64,000 bases of DNA, taken from contig CAJPVJ010000001.1 of the NCBI GenBank assembly GCA_905397405.1, positions 186,001 through 250,000 of the forward strand. The letters run 5' to 3'. Of the stretch, positions 55,609-64,000 are shown in pieces; within the stretch, counting starts at the first letter, position 1, and each line of letters begins with the position of its first letter. The DNA comes from Oppiella nova. Lineage: Eukaryota; Arthropoda; Arachnida; Sarcoptiformes; Oppiidae. The notes below the pieces were generated by a model, which had not been told where the DNA came from, did not search any database, and worked only from the letters and a program-made list of their open reading frames with translations. The translations under genes and the position numbers were made by a program.

Positions 55609-57198
55609 ATGTTTAAAGATGAATTAGCTGCGCAAGTCGCTCAGCGACGTACCTTCGCTATTATTTCCCACCCCGATGCTGGTAAAACGACAATGACAGA
55701 AAAACTGTTGTTGTGGGGTAAAGCAATCCAAGTTGCAGGTATGGTTAAAAGTCGAAAGTCAGACCGTTCTGCGACATCTGACTGGATGGAAATGGAAAAA
55801 GAGCGTGGTATTTCGATTACCACCTCAGTCATGCAGTTCCCTTATAAAAATCATGTCATCAATTTACTTGATACACCGGGACATGAAGACTTTTCTGAAG
55901 ATACCTATCGTACTTTAACTGCCGTTGACTCAGCATTGATGGTGATTGATGGTGCAAAAGGGGTCGAGGAACGGACCATCAAATTGATGGAAGTGTGTCG
56001 TATGCGCGATACCCCGATCATTTCTTTTGTCAACAAAATGGACCGTGAAATCCGTGAGCCATTAGAATTGCTTGATGAAATTGAAAACGTGCTTAAAATC
56101 CGTTGTGTGCCGATTACTTGGCCATTGGGTATGGGGCGTGACTTCGCTGGTGTATATAACATCATTGAAAATAAGCTTTATGTATATAAAGCGGGTTTTG
56201 GTTCGACCATTACAGATATTGAAATTCGTGATGGCTATGACTATCCAGACATTCGTGAAAAAGTCGGTGATCTGGCCTTTGCTTCATTTGAAGAGTCTTT
56301 AGAGTTGGTGCAAATGGCGAATGATCCACTTGATCCAGCGGAGTTTTTAGCAGGTCGTCAAACACCAGTATTGTTTGGTACAGCGTTGGGTAACTTTGCG
56401 GTTGACCATGTATTAAATGCATTTATTCAGTGGGCACCACAACCGAAAGCACATCCAACACATGAACGTACTGTTGAAGCAACGGAAGAAGGCTTCAGTG
56501 GATTTGTATTTAAAATCCAAGCCAATATGGACCCAAAACACCGTGACCGTATTGCCTTCATGCGTATCTGTTCAGGTAAGTATGAGAAAGGTTTAAAGAT
56601 GAATCATGTGCGCATTGGTAAAGATGTGCGTATCAGTGATGCATTAACATTCCTTGCGGGTGAACGTGAGCAACTTGAAGAAGCTTGGCCTGGTGATATC
56701 ATTGGTTTACATAACCACGGTACGATTCAGATTGGTGATACATTCACTTCTGGTGAAAAACTCCATTTTACGGGGATTCCACACTTTGCACCTGAAATGT
56801 TCCGCCGTGTACGTTTAAAAGATCCATTGAAATCTAAACAATTGCAAAAGGGTTTAAAAGAGCTTTCAGAAGAAGGTGCAACGCAGGTGTTTATGCCACA
56901 AATCAACAATGACTTGATTGTTGGGGCTGTAGGTGTACTTCAGTTTGATGTGGTGGCGTATCGTTTGAAAGAAGAATACAAAGTAGATTGTATTTATGAG
57001 CCAGTGAACATCAACACAGTGCGTTGGGTTTCTTGTGATGATGAAAAGAAATTTAATGAATTTAAGAAAAAGGCACATGACCAACTTTCTGTCGATGGTG
57101 GTGGGCATTTAACTTATCTCGCACCAAGCCGAGTGAATCTACAATTAATGCAAGAGCGTTATCCAGATATTCAATTCCGTTCTACACGTGAGCATTAA
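55609..57198 (+). CDS. prfC: Peptide chain release factor 3
   Basis: A 529-residue translational GTPase that recycles RF1/RF2 from the ribosome after termination. GTPase motifs: G1 '[19 protein letters not shown]', G2 region '[12 protein letters not shown]', G3 '[18 protein letters not shown]', G4 'SFVNKMDRE'. Domain II-type features follow, with '[31 protein letters not shown]' and a C-terminal '[20 protein letters not shown]'. Length and motifs match RF3 and distinguish it from EF-G. It starts at the only ATG near the frame start, with a weak ribosome site. Confidence 0.96.
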   Translation: MFKDELAAQVAQRRTFAIISHPDAGKTTMTEKLLLWGKAIQVAGMVKSRKSDRSATSDWMEMEKERGISITTSVMQFPYKNHVINLLDTPGHEDFSEDTYRTLTAVDSALMVIDGAKGVEERTIKLMEVCRMRDTPIISFVNKMDREIREPLELLDEIENVLKIRCVPITWPLGMGRDFAGVYNIIENKLYVYKAGFGSTITDIEIRDGYDYPDIREKVGDLAFASFEESLELVQMANDPLDPAEFLAGRQTPVLFGTALGNFAVDHVLNAFIQWAPQPKAHPTHERTVEATEEGFSGFVFKIQANMDPKHRDRIAFMRICSGKYEKGLKMNHVRIGKDVRISDALTFLAGEREQLEEAWPGDIIGLHNHGTIQIGDTFTSGEKLHFTGIPHFAPEMFRRVRLKDPLKSKQLQKGLKELSEEGATQVFMPQINNDLIVGAVGVLQFDVVAYRLKEEYKVDCIYEPVNINTVRWVSCDDEKKFNEFKKKAHDQLSVDGGGHLTYLAPSRVNLQLMQERYPDIQFRSTREH

Positions 57199-57223
57199 GT
57201 TCAGCTAACTTATTGCAAAATGT

Positions 57224-57253
57224 AAAAACAGCTTCCTTGTGAAGCTGTTTTTG
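57224..57253 (+). terminator. Terminator of prfC
   Basis: AAAAACAGCTTC / GAAGCTGTTTTT stem with a 5-base loop. Confidence 0.92.
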
Positions 57254-57293
57254 TATCAAAATACAATGCTTTTTGTCCAAAGGGATTTATGCA

Positions 57294-58106
57294 GTGCAAT
57301 TTTCAAAAAAAATAATTTCAGTGCTTTGCTTAAGTACAGTGGTTTTGGTTGCATGTGATTCTAAAAAAGATCAGGACAAAGATGGTTCTGTATTACAACC
57401 CAAACAAGAAGCCGCTGAAGTCTTACCTTATTTAAATATTCAAGAAACCAAAGCTGATTATGCCTTACCGTTTTGTGAAAAGAACAATTGCATTGAAATT
57501 GATATTCAAACCATTAAAACCCAAGACAATTGGTTAAATCAGTGGATTGCAAATAGTCAGTCCAAGGTGATTCAGGCACAGATTGATTTAAAACAGAACA
57601 TGACCTTACAACAGGCCATTAATGCTTTTGTCAAAAAGTCAGATACTTGGCAAGAAGAATTCCCGAAAAATAAAGCGTTTGAACTGCATATGCAAACGCG
57701 TATGGCTTCACAACGCAATCAGTATGTTTTGTTGCAAGTTTCAGTCAATAGTTTACAAGCGGATGTCAGTATCAAAGAACGACAATACTTTTTTGTTGCT
57801 GACCGGAAATTGAAGAAAAGCTTAAGTATTTTAGATGTGATTGATGCCAAGCATCAGAACCAACTGAATACTTGGGTCCAAGAAAAATATGCGGAATGGT
57901 TGGAAAAGCAAAATAGCGATGTGAAAAAAAATGCGCCTAAAAAATTATATTGGGGGCAAGCCGATTGGTTCTTTGATGGTGAAGGTGTTGGCTTACATTA
58001 TCGCGCCAATGAAATTGTCGAAGATGGTACCCAGTTGGATATTTATTTGAGCAAAGAACAGACGCAAAAAATACTCAAGCCTGAAGTGTATCAACGTATG
58101 TTTTAA
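57294..58106 (+). CDS. DUF3298/RsiV-like lipoprotein, first of two
   Basis: A 270-residue lipoprotein from the GTG at 57294: 'MQFSKKIISVLCLSTVVLVAC' with lipobox LVAC. AAGGGA stands about 10 bases upstream. The mature part has 'LPFCEKNNCIEIDIQTIKTQDNWLNQWI', a strand-rich middle and the closing 'DWFFDGEGVGLHYRANEIVEDGTQLDIYLSKEQTQKILKP'. This resembles the C-terminal half of the RsiV/DUF3298 fold seen in the next gene, where a similar Cys pair opens the domain. DUF3298 members are periplasmic, and RsiV is a lysozyme-binding anti-sigma factor in Bacillus; here there is no anti-sigma region, so a different role is expected. Confidence 0.7.
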   Translation: MQFSKKIISVLCLSTVVLVACDSKKDQDKDGSVLQPKQEAAEVLPYLNIQETKADYALPFCEKNNCIEIDIQTIKTQDNWLNQWIANSQSKVIQAQIDLKQNMTLQQAINAFVKKSDTWQEEFPKNKAFELHMQTRMASQRNQYVLLQVSVNSLQADVSIKERQYFFVADRKLKKSLSILDVIDAKHQNQLNTWVQEKYAEWLEKQNSDVKKNAPKKLYWGQADWFFDGEGVGLHYRANEIVEDGTQLDIYLSKEQTQKILKPEVYQRMF

Positions 58107-58332
58107 GGTGTATCCTGATCATTCTGCCAATTTTAGCTGGATTCTAAAGCGTAACGGTTAAGATCATTGGTCCTTGTTAAATTAATTATATGATCACTAA
58201 ACTTGAGCCATGTATTGCAATAACGCTTCAATTTTCATACAAATTTTGATTGAGGATTTGTATAGAGAAGAATAGGCTAATGAATATAGAGATTAAAAAA
58301 TCTTGGCTTGATTCGTTGGATAGGTTTGTGAA

Positions 58333-59307
58333 ATGTTAAATCAAAAAAGTACTTTAGCGCTTTCAATTCTGGTGATCACTTTAGGGTTAACTGCATGTCA
58401 AAAATCTGACTCGAAAAAAGCAGAACCAACAGTTGATCAAAGTGCTGCATCTCAAGTGCCTGATACATCAATGTTATTACAGGGCGATACAGAAAAAGTA
58501 AAATTGACACTGCCTGAGTGTAATGGCAATACATGCCCTGAGTTTTCTATAGAAAGACTAAAAAGCAATCAGGCTTTTGTTGATGAAACGATTGATCAAG
58601 CGATTTTAGATAATCTGGATAAAATGCTGGATATCGCGCAATTGAGTAAAGCGAAAAAAGATGCAGATCAGCAGCAAACGGCTTCACAAGCTTCAGCAAG
58701 TGAGGTGCAAGCCAATAAAACCCCTGTTCAGCAATTGCAAGAGCGTGTGCAACCTTATGCAAATTCATTCCTTGAGATGGATAAAGAGCTTAAAACATTA
58801 GGGGCGAGTGGCCAGATCACGATTAGTTTAAGTCCTAAAATTTTAAACTCAGATAAACCTTTAGCGACGGTAGTATTAAATACCAGTAGTTATTTAGGCG
58901 GTGCACATGGGGCATCTGCGCAAACCTATTTTAACTTTGATTTGGTGAGTAAAAAACAAGTTGGCTTGGATCAAATCATTGAAGCCAATCAAAAAGCTAA
59001 ATTTGAAAAATTGGCACATGATGCATTTAAAACTTGGGTTATCGATTCAAAACTTGCTGAAAGCGTCAATGAATATGAACAGGCGTGGAAGTTTACATTA
59101 TCAGACAATTTCTATTTGGGTAAACAAGGTCTGATTTTACAATATGGTGAATATGATATTGGACCTTATGTTGTTGGCTTACCGCGTTTGATGATTCCTT
59201 ACGATCAGTTAAAAGGCGTGTTGAAAAGTCAATATTTCCCAGCGGAGATGCAAGTTGATCAGCCAAGCAGTTCTGCACCTGTTGCAAGTGGGAAAGCGAA
59301 ATCCTAA
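58333..59307 (+). CDS. DUF3298/RsiV-like lipoprotein, second of two
   Basis: A 324-residue lipoprotein, signal 'MLNQKSTLALSILVITLGLTAC' (lipobox LTAC). It opens with 'LTLPECNGNTCPEFSIERLKSN', like the neighbouring protein, and carries the DUF3298 hallmarks 'SSYLGGAHGASAQTYFNFDL' and 'ILQYGEYDIGPYVVGLPRLMIPYDQL'. A Gln/Ala-rich linker is around residues 105-130. Its stop overlaps the tatD ATG by one base (TAATG), so the two are coupled. The two lipoproteins look like paralogues. Confidence 0.82.
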   Translation: MLNQKSTLALSILVITLGLTACQKSDSKKAEPTVDQSAASQVPDTSMLLQGDTEKVKLTLPECNGNTCPEFSIERLKSNQAFVDETIDQAILDNLDKMLDIAQLSKAKKDADQQQTASQASASEVQANKTPVQQLQERVQPYANSFLEMDKELKTLGASGQITISLSPKILNSDKPLATVVLNTSSYLGGAHGASAQTYFNFDLVSKKQVGLDQIIEANQKAKFEKLAHDAFKTWVIDSKLAESVNEYEQAWKFTLSDNFYLGKQGLILQYGEYDIGPYVVGLPRLMIPYDQLKGVLKSQYFPAEMQVDQPSSSAPVASGKAKS

Positions 59308-60128
59308 TGCCTTGGCCTTTGTTTGATACACATACGCATTTTGATGTTCCTGATTTTGATCTGGATCGGGAACAATTGGCGTATCAAGCAAAAAAGGTGG
59401 GTGTAGAACATTTGATTTTGATTGGGTTTCTATATGAACGCTTTCAAGATTTGATAGACACTCAGCAATTTTTAAATCAGCTAAATAATGCGCCCCGTAG
59501 CCATCTTGCCCCGGGGTTGCATCCCTTTTATATCGAACAACACCGTCTAGAGCATTTAAATGCTTTGGAAAATATACTGAAAACTGAAGCTTGTATTGCG
59601 GTAGGTGAAATTGGCTTAGACACGTTTCTTAAACAGCATAAACAAGCTGAGATTTTTCAAAAACAACAAGATTTTTTTTCAGCCCAAATTGAACTTGCCC
59701 AACAATATGATAAACCCATTCTTCTACATATTCGTAAGTCACATGCTGACGTGCTTGCAATGTTGAAACAGCACCAGTTTAAACATGGTGGTATTGCACA
59801 TGCTTTTAGTGGGGGAATAGAAGAGGCAAAAGCCTTTATTAAATTAGGCTTTAAACTAGGTGTCACAGGACAAATTACCAATCCAAATGCCAAAAAACTG
59901 CATGCAGTTGTACAAGCGGTTGGTGCGCAACATTTAGTGCTAGAAACCGATTGCCCAGATATGACACCACTGTGTTGCCAGACATCTGACCAACAGCATA
60001 CCCGTAATACACCAGTGAACTTGCCTTTTGTCTTGGCGGGTTTAGCTGAAAGTTTGGCAATGGATCAAGCAACATTGGCAGGTGTGTTGTGGAAAAACTC
60101 ACATGAATGCTTACATTTACCGATGTAA
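59307..60128 (+). CDS. TatD-family metal-dependent hydrolase
   Basis: A 273-residue TIM-barrel hydrolase with the metal ligands in the right order: 'FDTHTHFDVPDFD' (HxH), 'CIAVGEIGLDTFL' (Glu), 'PILLHIRKSHADVL' (His), 'GIAHAFSGG' (His) and 'LVLETDCPDMTP' (Asp). TatD-type enzymes are 3'-5' DNases or phosphodiesterases in characterised members; the substrate here is unknown. Despite the name it is not part of the Tat pathway. Translation is likely coupled to the upstream lipoprotein gene. Confidence 0.88.
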   Translation: MPWPLFDTHTHFDVPDFDLDREQLAYQAKKVGVEHLILIGFLYERFQDLIDTQQFLNQLNNAPRSHLAPGLHPFYIEQHRLEHLNALENILKTEACIAVGEIGLDTFLKQHKQAEIFQKQQDFFSAQIELAQQYDKPILLHIRKSHADVLAMLKQHQFKHGGIAHAFSGGIEEAKAFIKLGFKLGVTGQITNPNAKKLHAVVQAVGAQHLVLETDCPDMTPLCCQTSDQQHTRNTPVNLPFVLAGLAESLAMDQATLAGVLWKNSHECLHLPM

Positions 60129-60241
60129 ATTTGAATAAAAATAACCAATCAACAACACCTAAAATAAATATTTGTCTTAGATTTAAAGAAGTACTCCAAG
60201 TAGCCAATAAGAAAGTTAACGCCAAGCTGGAGGTTCAACCA

Positions 60242-63001
60242 ATGGCAAAATATGGTCATATCAATCGTTTAAATTCTCTACAAGACCTAACTGTAGGGGA
60301 TACAAGATATAAAATTTTTAATTTAAAACAGGTTCAAGCGAGTTTAGGTGATATTTCAAAATTGCCTAAATCACTCAAAGTATTATTGGAAAATTTACTT
60401 AGATTTGAAGATGATCAAACCGTGAGGGAAAGCGATATTCAGGCGATTGTCGATTGGCAAAAGAATAAAACTTCAGATCAAGAAATCCAATATCGCCCTG
60501 CACGGGTCTTGATGCAAGATTTTACTGGCGTACCTGCTGTGGTAGATTTGGCTGCGATGCGTGCAGCTGTACAGAAAGCCAATAAAGATCCCAATTTAAT
60601 TAACCCGTTATCTCCAGTGGATTTGGTCATTGACCATTCTGTGATGGTGGATCACTTTGGGACAGATCATGCCTTCGATGAGAATGTCGAAATTGAGATG
60701 CAACGTAATGGAGAACGTTATCAATTCCTCCGCTGGGGGCAGTCTTCTTTTGATAATTTTAGTGTAGTACCGCCCGGAACAGGGATTTGCCATCAAGTCA
60801 ATTTAGAATACCTAGCTCAAGCAGTGTGGCTGGGTGAAAGTGATGGTGAGGTATTTGCCTTTCCCGACACCTTAGTCGGTACAGATTCACATACCACAAT
60901 GATCAATGGTTTAGGTGTATTGGGTTGGGGTGTGGGGGGAATTGAAGCCGAAGCGGCCATGCTTGGACAGCCGATTTCAATGTTGATTCCAGAAGTGATT
61001 GGTTTTAAATTGACAGGGAAATTGCGTGAAGGGATTACCGCAACGGATTTGGTTTTAACCATTACTCAGATGCTACGTAAAAAAGGCGTGGTGGGTAAAT
61101 TTGTTGAATTTTATGGTGATGGGTTGGCATTTTTGCCTCTTGCAGACCGAGCAACCATTGCCAATATGGCACCCGAATATGGTGCAACATGTGGCTTTTT
61201 TCCGATTGATGAAATCACTCTAGGGTATATGCGTTTAACGGGTCGTAAAGAAGACCGTATTGCATTGGTTGAGGTCTATTGTAAAGAACAAGGTCTATGG
61301 CGTCATACAGGGGATGAACCTGTATTTACAGATGTGCTTGCTTTAGATATGGGAACCGTTGAAGCAAGTGTTGCTGGCCCGAAACGTCCGCAAGATCGAG
61401 TGGCATTGCCTGATATCCCACAAACTTTTAGTGCCTTAATGGCGCTGGATCTTAAGCCAGCTAAAGGTGAAGAAAAAGAACGTTTAGCCAATGAAGGTGG
61501 TGCAGGTACAGCAATTGATTCAAAACAGTCTGCTTTACAAAATGAAGAACCGCATTGTGTGATTGACGGTAAGCGCTATCCATTGACGGATGGTGATGTG
61601 GTGATTTCTGCGATTACTTCATGTACCAATACCTCTAATCCAAGTGTGATGTTGGCTGCGGGTTTGTTGGCAAAGAAAGCCATCGAAAAAGGCATTCAAC
61701 GTAAGCCATGGGTGAAAAGCTCTCTTGCACCAGGCTCTAAAGTGGTAACCGATTATTTAGAAGCGGCAGGGTTAATGTCTTATTTAGACCAGTTGGGCTA
61801 TAACCTCGTTGGTTATGGTTGTACCACATGTATTGGTAATTCAGGACCTTTACCTAAACCGATTGAAGACGCTATTCAGTGCCATGACCTGAATGTTGCG
61901 TCGGTACTTTCAGGCAACCGAAACTTTGAAGGGCGGGTACATCCACTGGTAAAAACCAATTGGCTTGCATCACCGCCTTTGGTGGTTGCGTTTGGTTTAT
62001 TGGGTACCATTCGTAGTGACATTACCAGCACAGCATTAGGGCACGATCAACAAGGTCAACCAGTATATCTCAAAGACATTTGGCCGAGTCAAATCGAGAT
62101 TGATGAGGTGCTGCAAAAAGTTAATACAGCGATGTTCCATAAAGAATATGCTGCAGTTTTTGATGGTGATGAAAAATGGCAAGCAATTCAAATCTCTGAT
62201 TCTGAAACCTATGAATGGGATGAAAACTCAACGTATATTCGTCATCCTCCGTTCTTTGAAGGTATTGATCAACCCGCGAAACCAATTAAAGATATTCTTA
62301 ATGCAAATATCTTGGCCGTTCTTGGCGACTCAGTCACAACAGATCATATTTCTCCTGCGGGGAATATTAAGAAAGACAGTCCAGCAGGTCGTTATCTAGA
62401 AGCGCAAGGTGTCGATCAAAAGGACTTTAACTCTTATGGATCTCGTCGTGGTAATCATGAAGTGATGATGCGAGGAACCTTTGCTAATATTCGTATTAAG
62501 AATGAAATGCTCAATGGCGAAGAGGGTGGTAATACCCTCTATATCCCGACAGATGAGAAGTTAGCCATTTACGATGCTGCGATGAAGTATCAGCAAGATG
62601 GAACGCCGTTGGTCATCATTGCAGGTAAGGAATATGGTACAGGCTCATCACGTGACTGGGCGGCGAAAGGCACCAACCTTTTAGGAGTAAAAGCGGTGAT
62701 TACTGAAAGTTTTGAACGAATCCATCGTTCAAATCTGGTTGGTATGGGGGTTTTACCGTTGCAATTTGTGGATGGTCAAACTCGTCAATCACTTAACTTA
62801 ACTGGGCATGAGCAACTGTCGATTTATGGACTTTCTGATGACATACAACCACATGAAAGTTTAGATGTGGAAGTTAAACGTGTCGATGGTTCAATAGATC
62901 GTTTCAAAGTGTTATGCCGTATTGATACTTTGAATGAAGTGGAATATTTTAAAGCAGGTGGTATTTTGCATTATGTGCTGCGTAATTTAATCGCTTCATA
63001 G
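60242..63001 (+). CDS. acnA: Aconitate hydratase AcnA
   Basis: A 919-residue iron-sulfur enzyme that converts citrate to isocitrate through cis-aconitate. The cluster Cys ligands are in 'ISAITSCTNTSNPSVMLAAG' and 'GYGCTTCIGNSGPLPKP'; 'VGTDSHTTMINGLGVLGWGVGGIEAEAAMLGQP' and the C-terminal swivel domain 'KEYGTGSSRDWAAKGTNLLGVKAVITESFERIHRSNLVGMGVLPLQF' are intact. The AcnA (not AcnB) domain order is clear. The ATG at 60242 has GGAGG 8 bases before it; an open frame extends 135 bases further upstream into tatD but its start lacks support. Confidence 0.96.
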   Translation: MAKYGHINRLNSLQDLTVGDTRYKIFNLKQVQASLGDISKLPKSLKVLLENLLRFEDDQTVRESDIQAIVDWQKNKTSDQEIQYRPARVLMQDFTGVPAVVDLAAMRAAVQKANKDPNLINPLSPVDLVIDHSVMVDHFGTDHAFDENVEIEMQRNGERYQFLRWGQSSFDNFSVVPPGTGICHQVNLEYLAQAVWLGESDGEVFAFPDTLVGTDSHTTMINGLGVLGWGVGGIEAEAAMLGQPISMLIPEVIGFKLTGKLREGITATDLVLTITQMLRKKGVVGKFVEFYGDGLAFLPLADRATIANMAPEYGATCGFFPIDEITLGYMRLTGRKEDRIALVEVYCKEQGLWRHTGDEPVFTDVLALDMGTVEASVAGPKRPQDRVALPDIPQTFSALMALDLKPAKGEEKERLANEGGAGTAIDSKQSALQNEEPHCVIDGKRYPLTDGDVVISAITSCTNTSNPSVMLAAGLLAKKAIEKGIQRKPWVKSSLAPGSKVVTDYLEAAGLMSYLDQLGYNLVGYGCTTCIGNSGPLPKPIEDAIQCHDLNVASVLSGNRNFEGRVHPLVKTNWLASPPLVVAFGLLGTIRSDITSTALGHDQQGQPVYLKDIWPSQIEIDEVLQKVNTAMFHKEYAAVFDGDEKWQAIQISDSETYEWDENSTYIRHPPFFEGIDQPAKPIKDILNANILAVLGDSVTTDHISPAGNIKKDSPAGRYLEAQGVDQKDFNSYGSRRGNHEVMMRGTFANIRIKNEMLNGEEGGNTLYIPTDEKLAIYDAAMKYQQDGTPLVIIAGKEYGTGSSRDWAAKGTNLLGVKAVITESFERIHRSNLVGMGVLPLQFVDGQTRQSLNLTGHEQLSIYGLSDDIQPHESLDVEVKRVDGSIDRFKVLCRIDTLNEVEYFKAGGILHYVLRNLIAS

Positions 63002-63037
63002 TCTAATCAATAAATCACAATATATTTCAGTTCTCCA

Positions 63038-63067
63038 AGCCCTGTATAGAATGCAGGGCTTTTTTTA
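63038..63067 (+). terminator. Terminator of acnA
   Basis: AGCCCTG / CAGGGCT stem with a T7 tract; the loop is 9 bases. Confidence 0.88.
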
Positions 63068-63137
63068 TTGTGTTGGAGCAAGACACACTGTCGATAAATG
63101 AGTAAAATAGCGGGGTATTTTTGAGTTGATACTAGAC

Positions 63138-63899
63138 ATGACTGAACTTTTCCAAAATGATGAATATGAGCGCCGTTTTGCAGGCGTAGCCAAAATTTAT
63201 GGAGAAGAGACATTCAATCACTATGAAAAAAGTCATGTCATGGTGATCGGTATTGGTGGGGTTGGCTCATGGGCGGTTGAGGCCTTAGCACGTACAGGGA
63301 TTGGCGAGTTAACACTGGTCGATATGGATTCAGTGGCTGCTTCAAATATCAACCGACAGCTGCCTGCAATGACCTCTACTTTAGGCCATGAGAAAATTGA
63401 AGTCATGGCGGAACGTTGCCGTTCAATTAATCCTCGGATCAAGATCAATTTGATTGATGATTATCTCAGCCCAGATAATGTAAAAGAAATTCTAGAAAAT
63501 GTTCCCGATATTATTTTAGATTGCATCGATGACGTTAAAGCAAAATTTGCACTTATGCTACATTGTCGTTTTAATAAAATTCCTTTGATTGTTTCGGGTG
63601 GGGCAGGTGGTAAGCTTGATCCTCTAAAAATTCGTGTTGCTGATTTATCTAAAACAGAACAAGATCCGATGCTTGCAAAATTGCGGAGCCAGTTGCGCGC
63701 CAAAGGCATTTGTAAGAAACCAAAAGAAAAATTTGGCATTACTTGTGTGTATTCAATTGATAATCCTTTTTCCAGTGCTGATGTGTGTGCGAGTGCAGGC
63801 TTGCGTTGTGGTGGATATGGTTCGGCTGTGGTGGTGACTTCTAGTTTTGCGATGGTCGCCGTTGCAGAAGTGTTGAAAAAGTTAGATCGGATCAAATAA
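63138..63899 (+). CDS. tcdA: tRNA threonylcarbamoyladenosine dehydratase (TcdA/CsdL)
   Basis: An E1-like ATP-dependent enzyme that cyclises t6A37 of tRNAs to ct6A. About 253 residues. Motifs: 'FAGVAKIYGEETFNHYEKSHVMVIGIGGVGSWAVEALARTGIGELTLVDMDSVAASNINRQ' (the ATP-binding GxGGVGSW and the Asp/Asn/Arg set), 'DIILDCIDDVKAKFALM', 'LIVSGGAGGKLDP' and 'CASAGLRCGGYGSAVVVTSSFAMVAVAEVL'. The ATG at 63138 is preferred over a TTG four codons earlier; neither has a strong ribosome site. Confidence 0.93.
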   Translation: MTELFQNDEYERRFAGVAKIYGEETFNHYEKSHVMVIGIGGVGSWAVEALARTGIGELTLVDMDSVAASNINRQLPAMTSTLGHEKIEVMAERCRSINPRIKINLIDDYLSPDNVKEILENVPDIILDCIDDVKAKFALMLHCRFNKIPLIVSGGAGGKLDPLKIRVADLSKTEQDPMLAKLRSQLRAKGICKKPKEKFGITCVYSIDNPFSSADVCASAGLRCGGYGSAVVVTSSFAMVAVAEVLKKLDRIK

Positions 63900-64000
63900 G
63901 CGCTTGGTATTTTTAAGTAAAAGTTTAGATGCATTTAAAAATCATAAAAATTCAGTTAAATTAATCTGAAATAAACGCAATAACAGAGAACAATCAAAAT

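Noticed and set aside
60107-60241. An upstream extension of acnA by 45 residues overlapping tatD
   Set aside because: The extra segment is not aconitase-like, and the GGAGG site favours the ATG at 60242.
1-64000. A hidden prophage, integron, CRISPR array or defence island
   Set aside because: No integrase, transposase, capsid, repeat-spacer unit or defence-type gene cluster was seen; the window reads as core chromosome with small accessory gaps.

Overview
The window is one contiguous stretch of a low-GC (about 38-40 percent by eye) gammaproteobacterial chromosome. The gene content and order point to Acinetobacter: folA-thyA, lgt, tatABC beside phoX, metX-metW, tig-clpP-clpX, ackA-pta, proA, prc, prfC and acnA, together with Fur-type boxes and TonB-dependent receptors. 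I cannot name the species from sequence alone. Coding density is high and almost every gene is complete; only the first gene is cut, by the window edge. I saw no tRNA, rRNA, CRISPR array, insertion sequence, prophage or integron.

Layout. 1-3748: the 3' part of a large surface protein made of bacterial Ig-like repeats, a 35-residue lipoprotein and a META-domain lipoprotein. 3826-6353: a DUF4105 membrane protein and the folate/thymidylate pair folA and thyA. 6528-10031: a YwqG-like protein, a papain-fold amidase candidate, two paralogous small membrane proteins and lgt. 10126-15187: an NRDE protein, the Tat-exported phosphatase PhoX and the Tat translocase operon. 15362-24000: an AEC permease, rdgB, small conserved proteins, the metX-metW-Sel1 operon, leuA and an FMN-dependent hydroxyacid oxidase. 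24003-29741: an iron-uptake island with a PiuC-type dioxygenase and two TonB-dependent siderophore receptors, both receptors preceded by Fur-like boxes. 30173-33652: tig, clpP and clpX (protein folding and turnover). 33817-37919: a DUF2846 lipoprotein, three tandem DUF2059 proteins and class I fumarase. 38184-41260: a methyltransferase and a third TonB receptor with its own Fur-like box. 41421-46739: pta, ackA and proA. 47043-55281: an alpha/beta hydrolase that appears to carry a C-terminal PilZ-like domain, an LCM-family methyltransferase, nagZ, prc and a MHYT-GGDEF-EAL cyclic-di-GMP enzyme. 55609-63899: prfC, two DUF3298/RsiV-like lipoproteins, tatD, acnA and tcdA.

How they fit together. 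Most of the window is housekeeping: folate and nucleotide metabolism, methionine and leucine synthesis, acetate overflow, TCA enzymes, proteostasis and envelope maintenance. Iron acquisition through three Fur-boxed receptors is the clearest accessory theme. The envelope genes form a second theme: lgt supplies the lipid modification needed by the lipoproteins seen here, and TatABC can export PhoX.

Nothing here is a clearly new multi-gene system. The observations most worth following are the hydrolase-PilZ fusion, the amidase candidate beside twin membrane proteins, the DUF2059 triplet, the 35-residue lipoprotein, and the Sel1 gene translationally coupled to metW.
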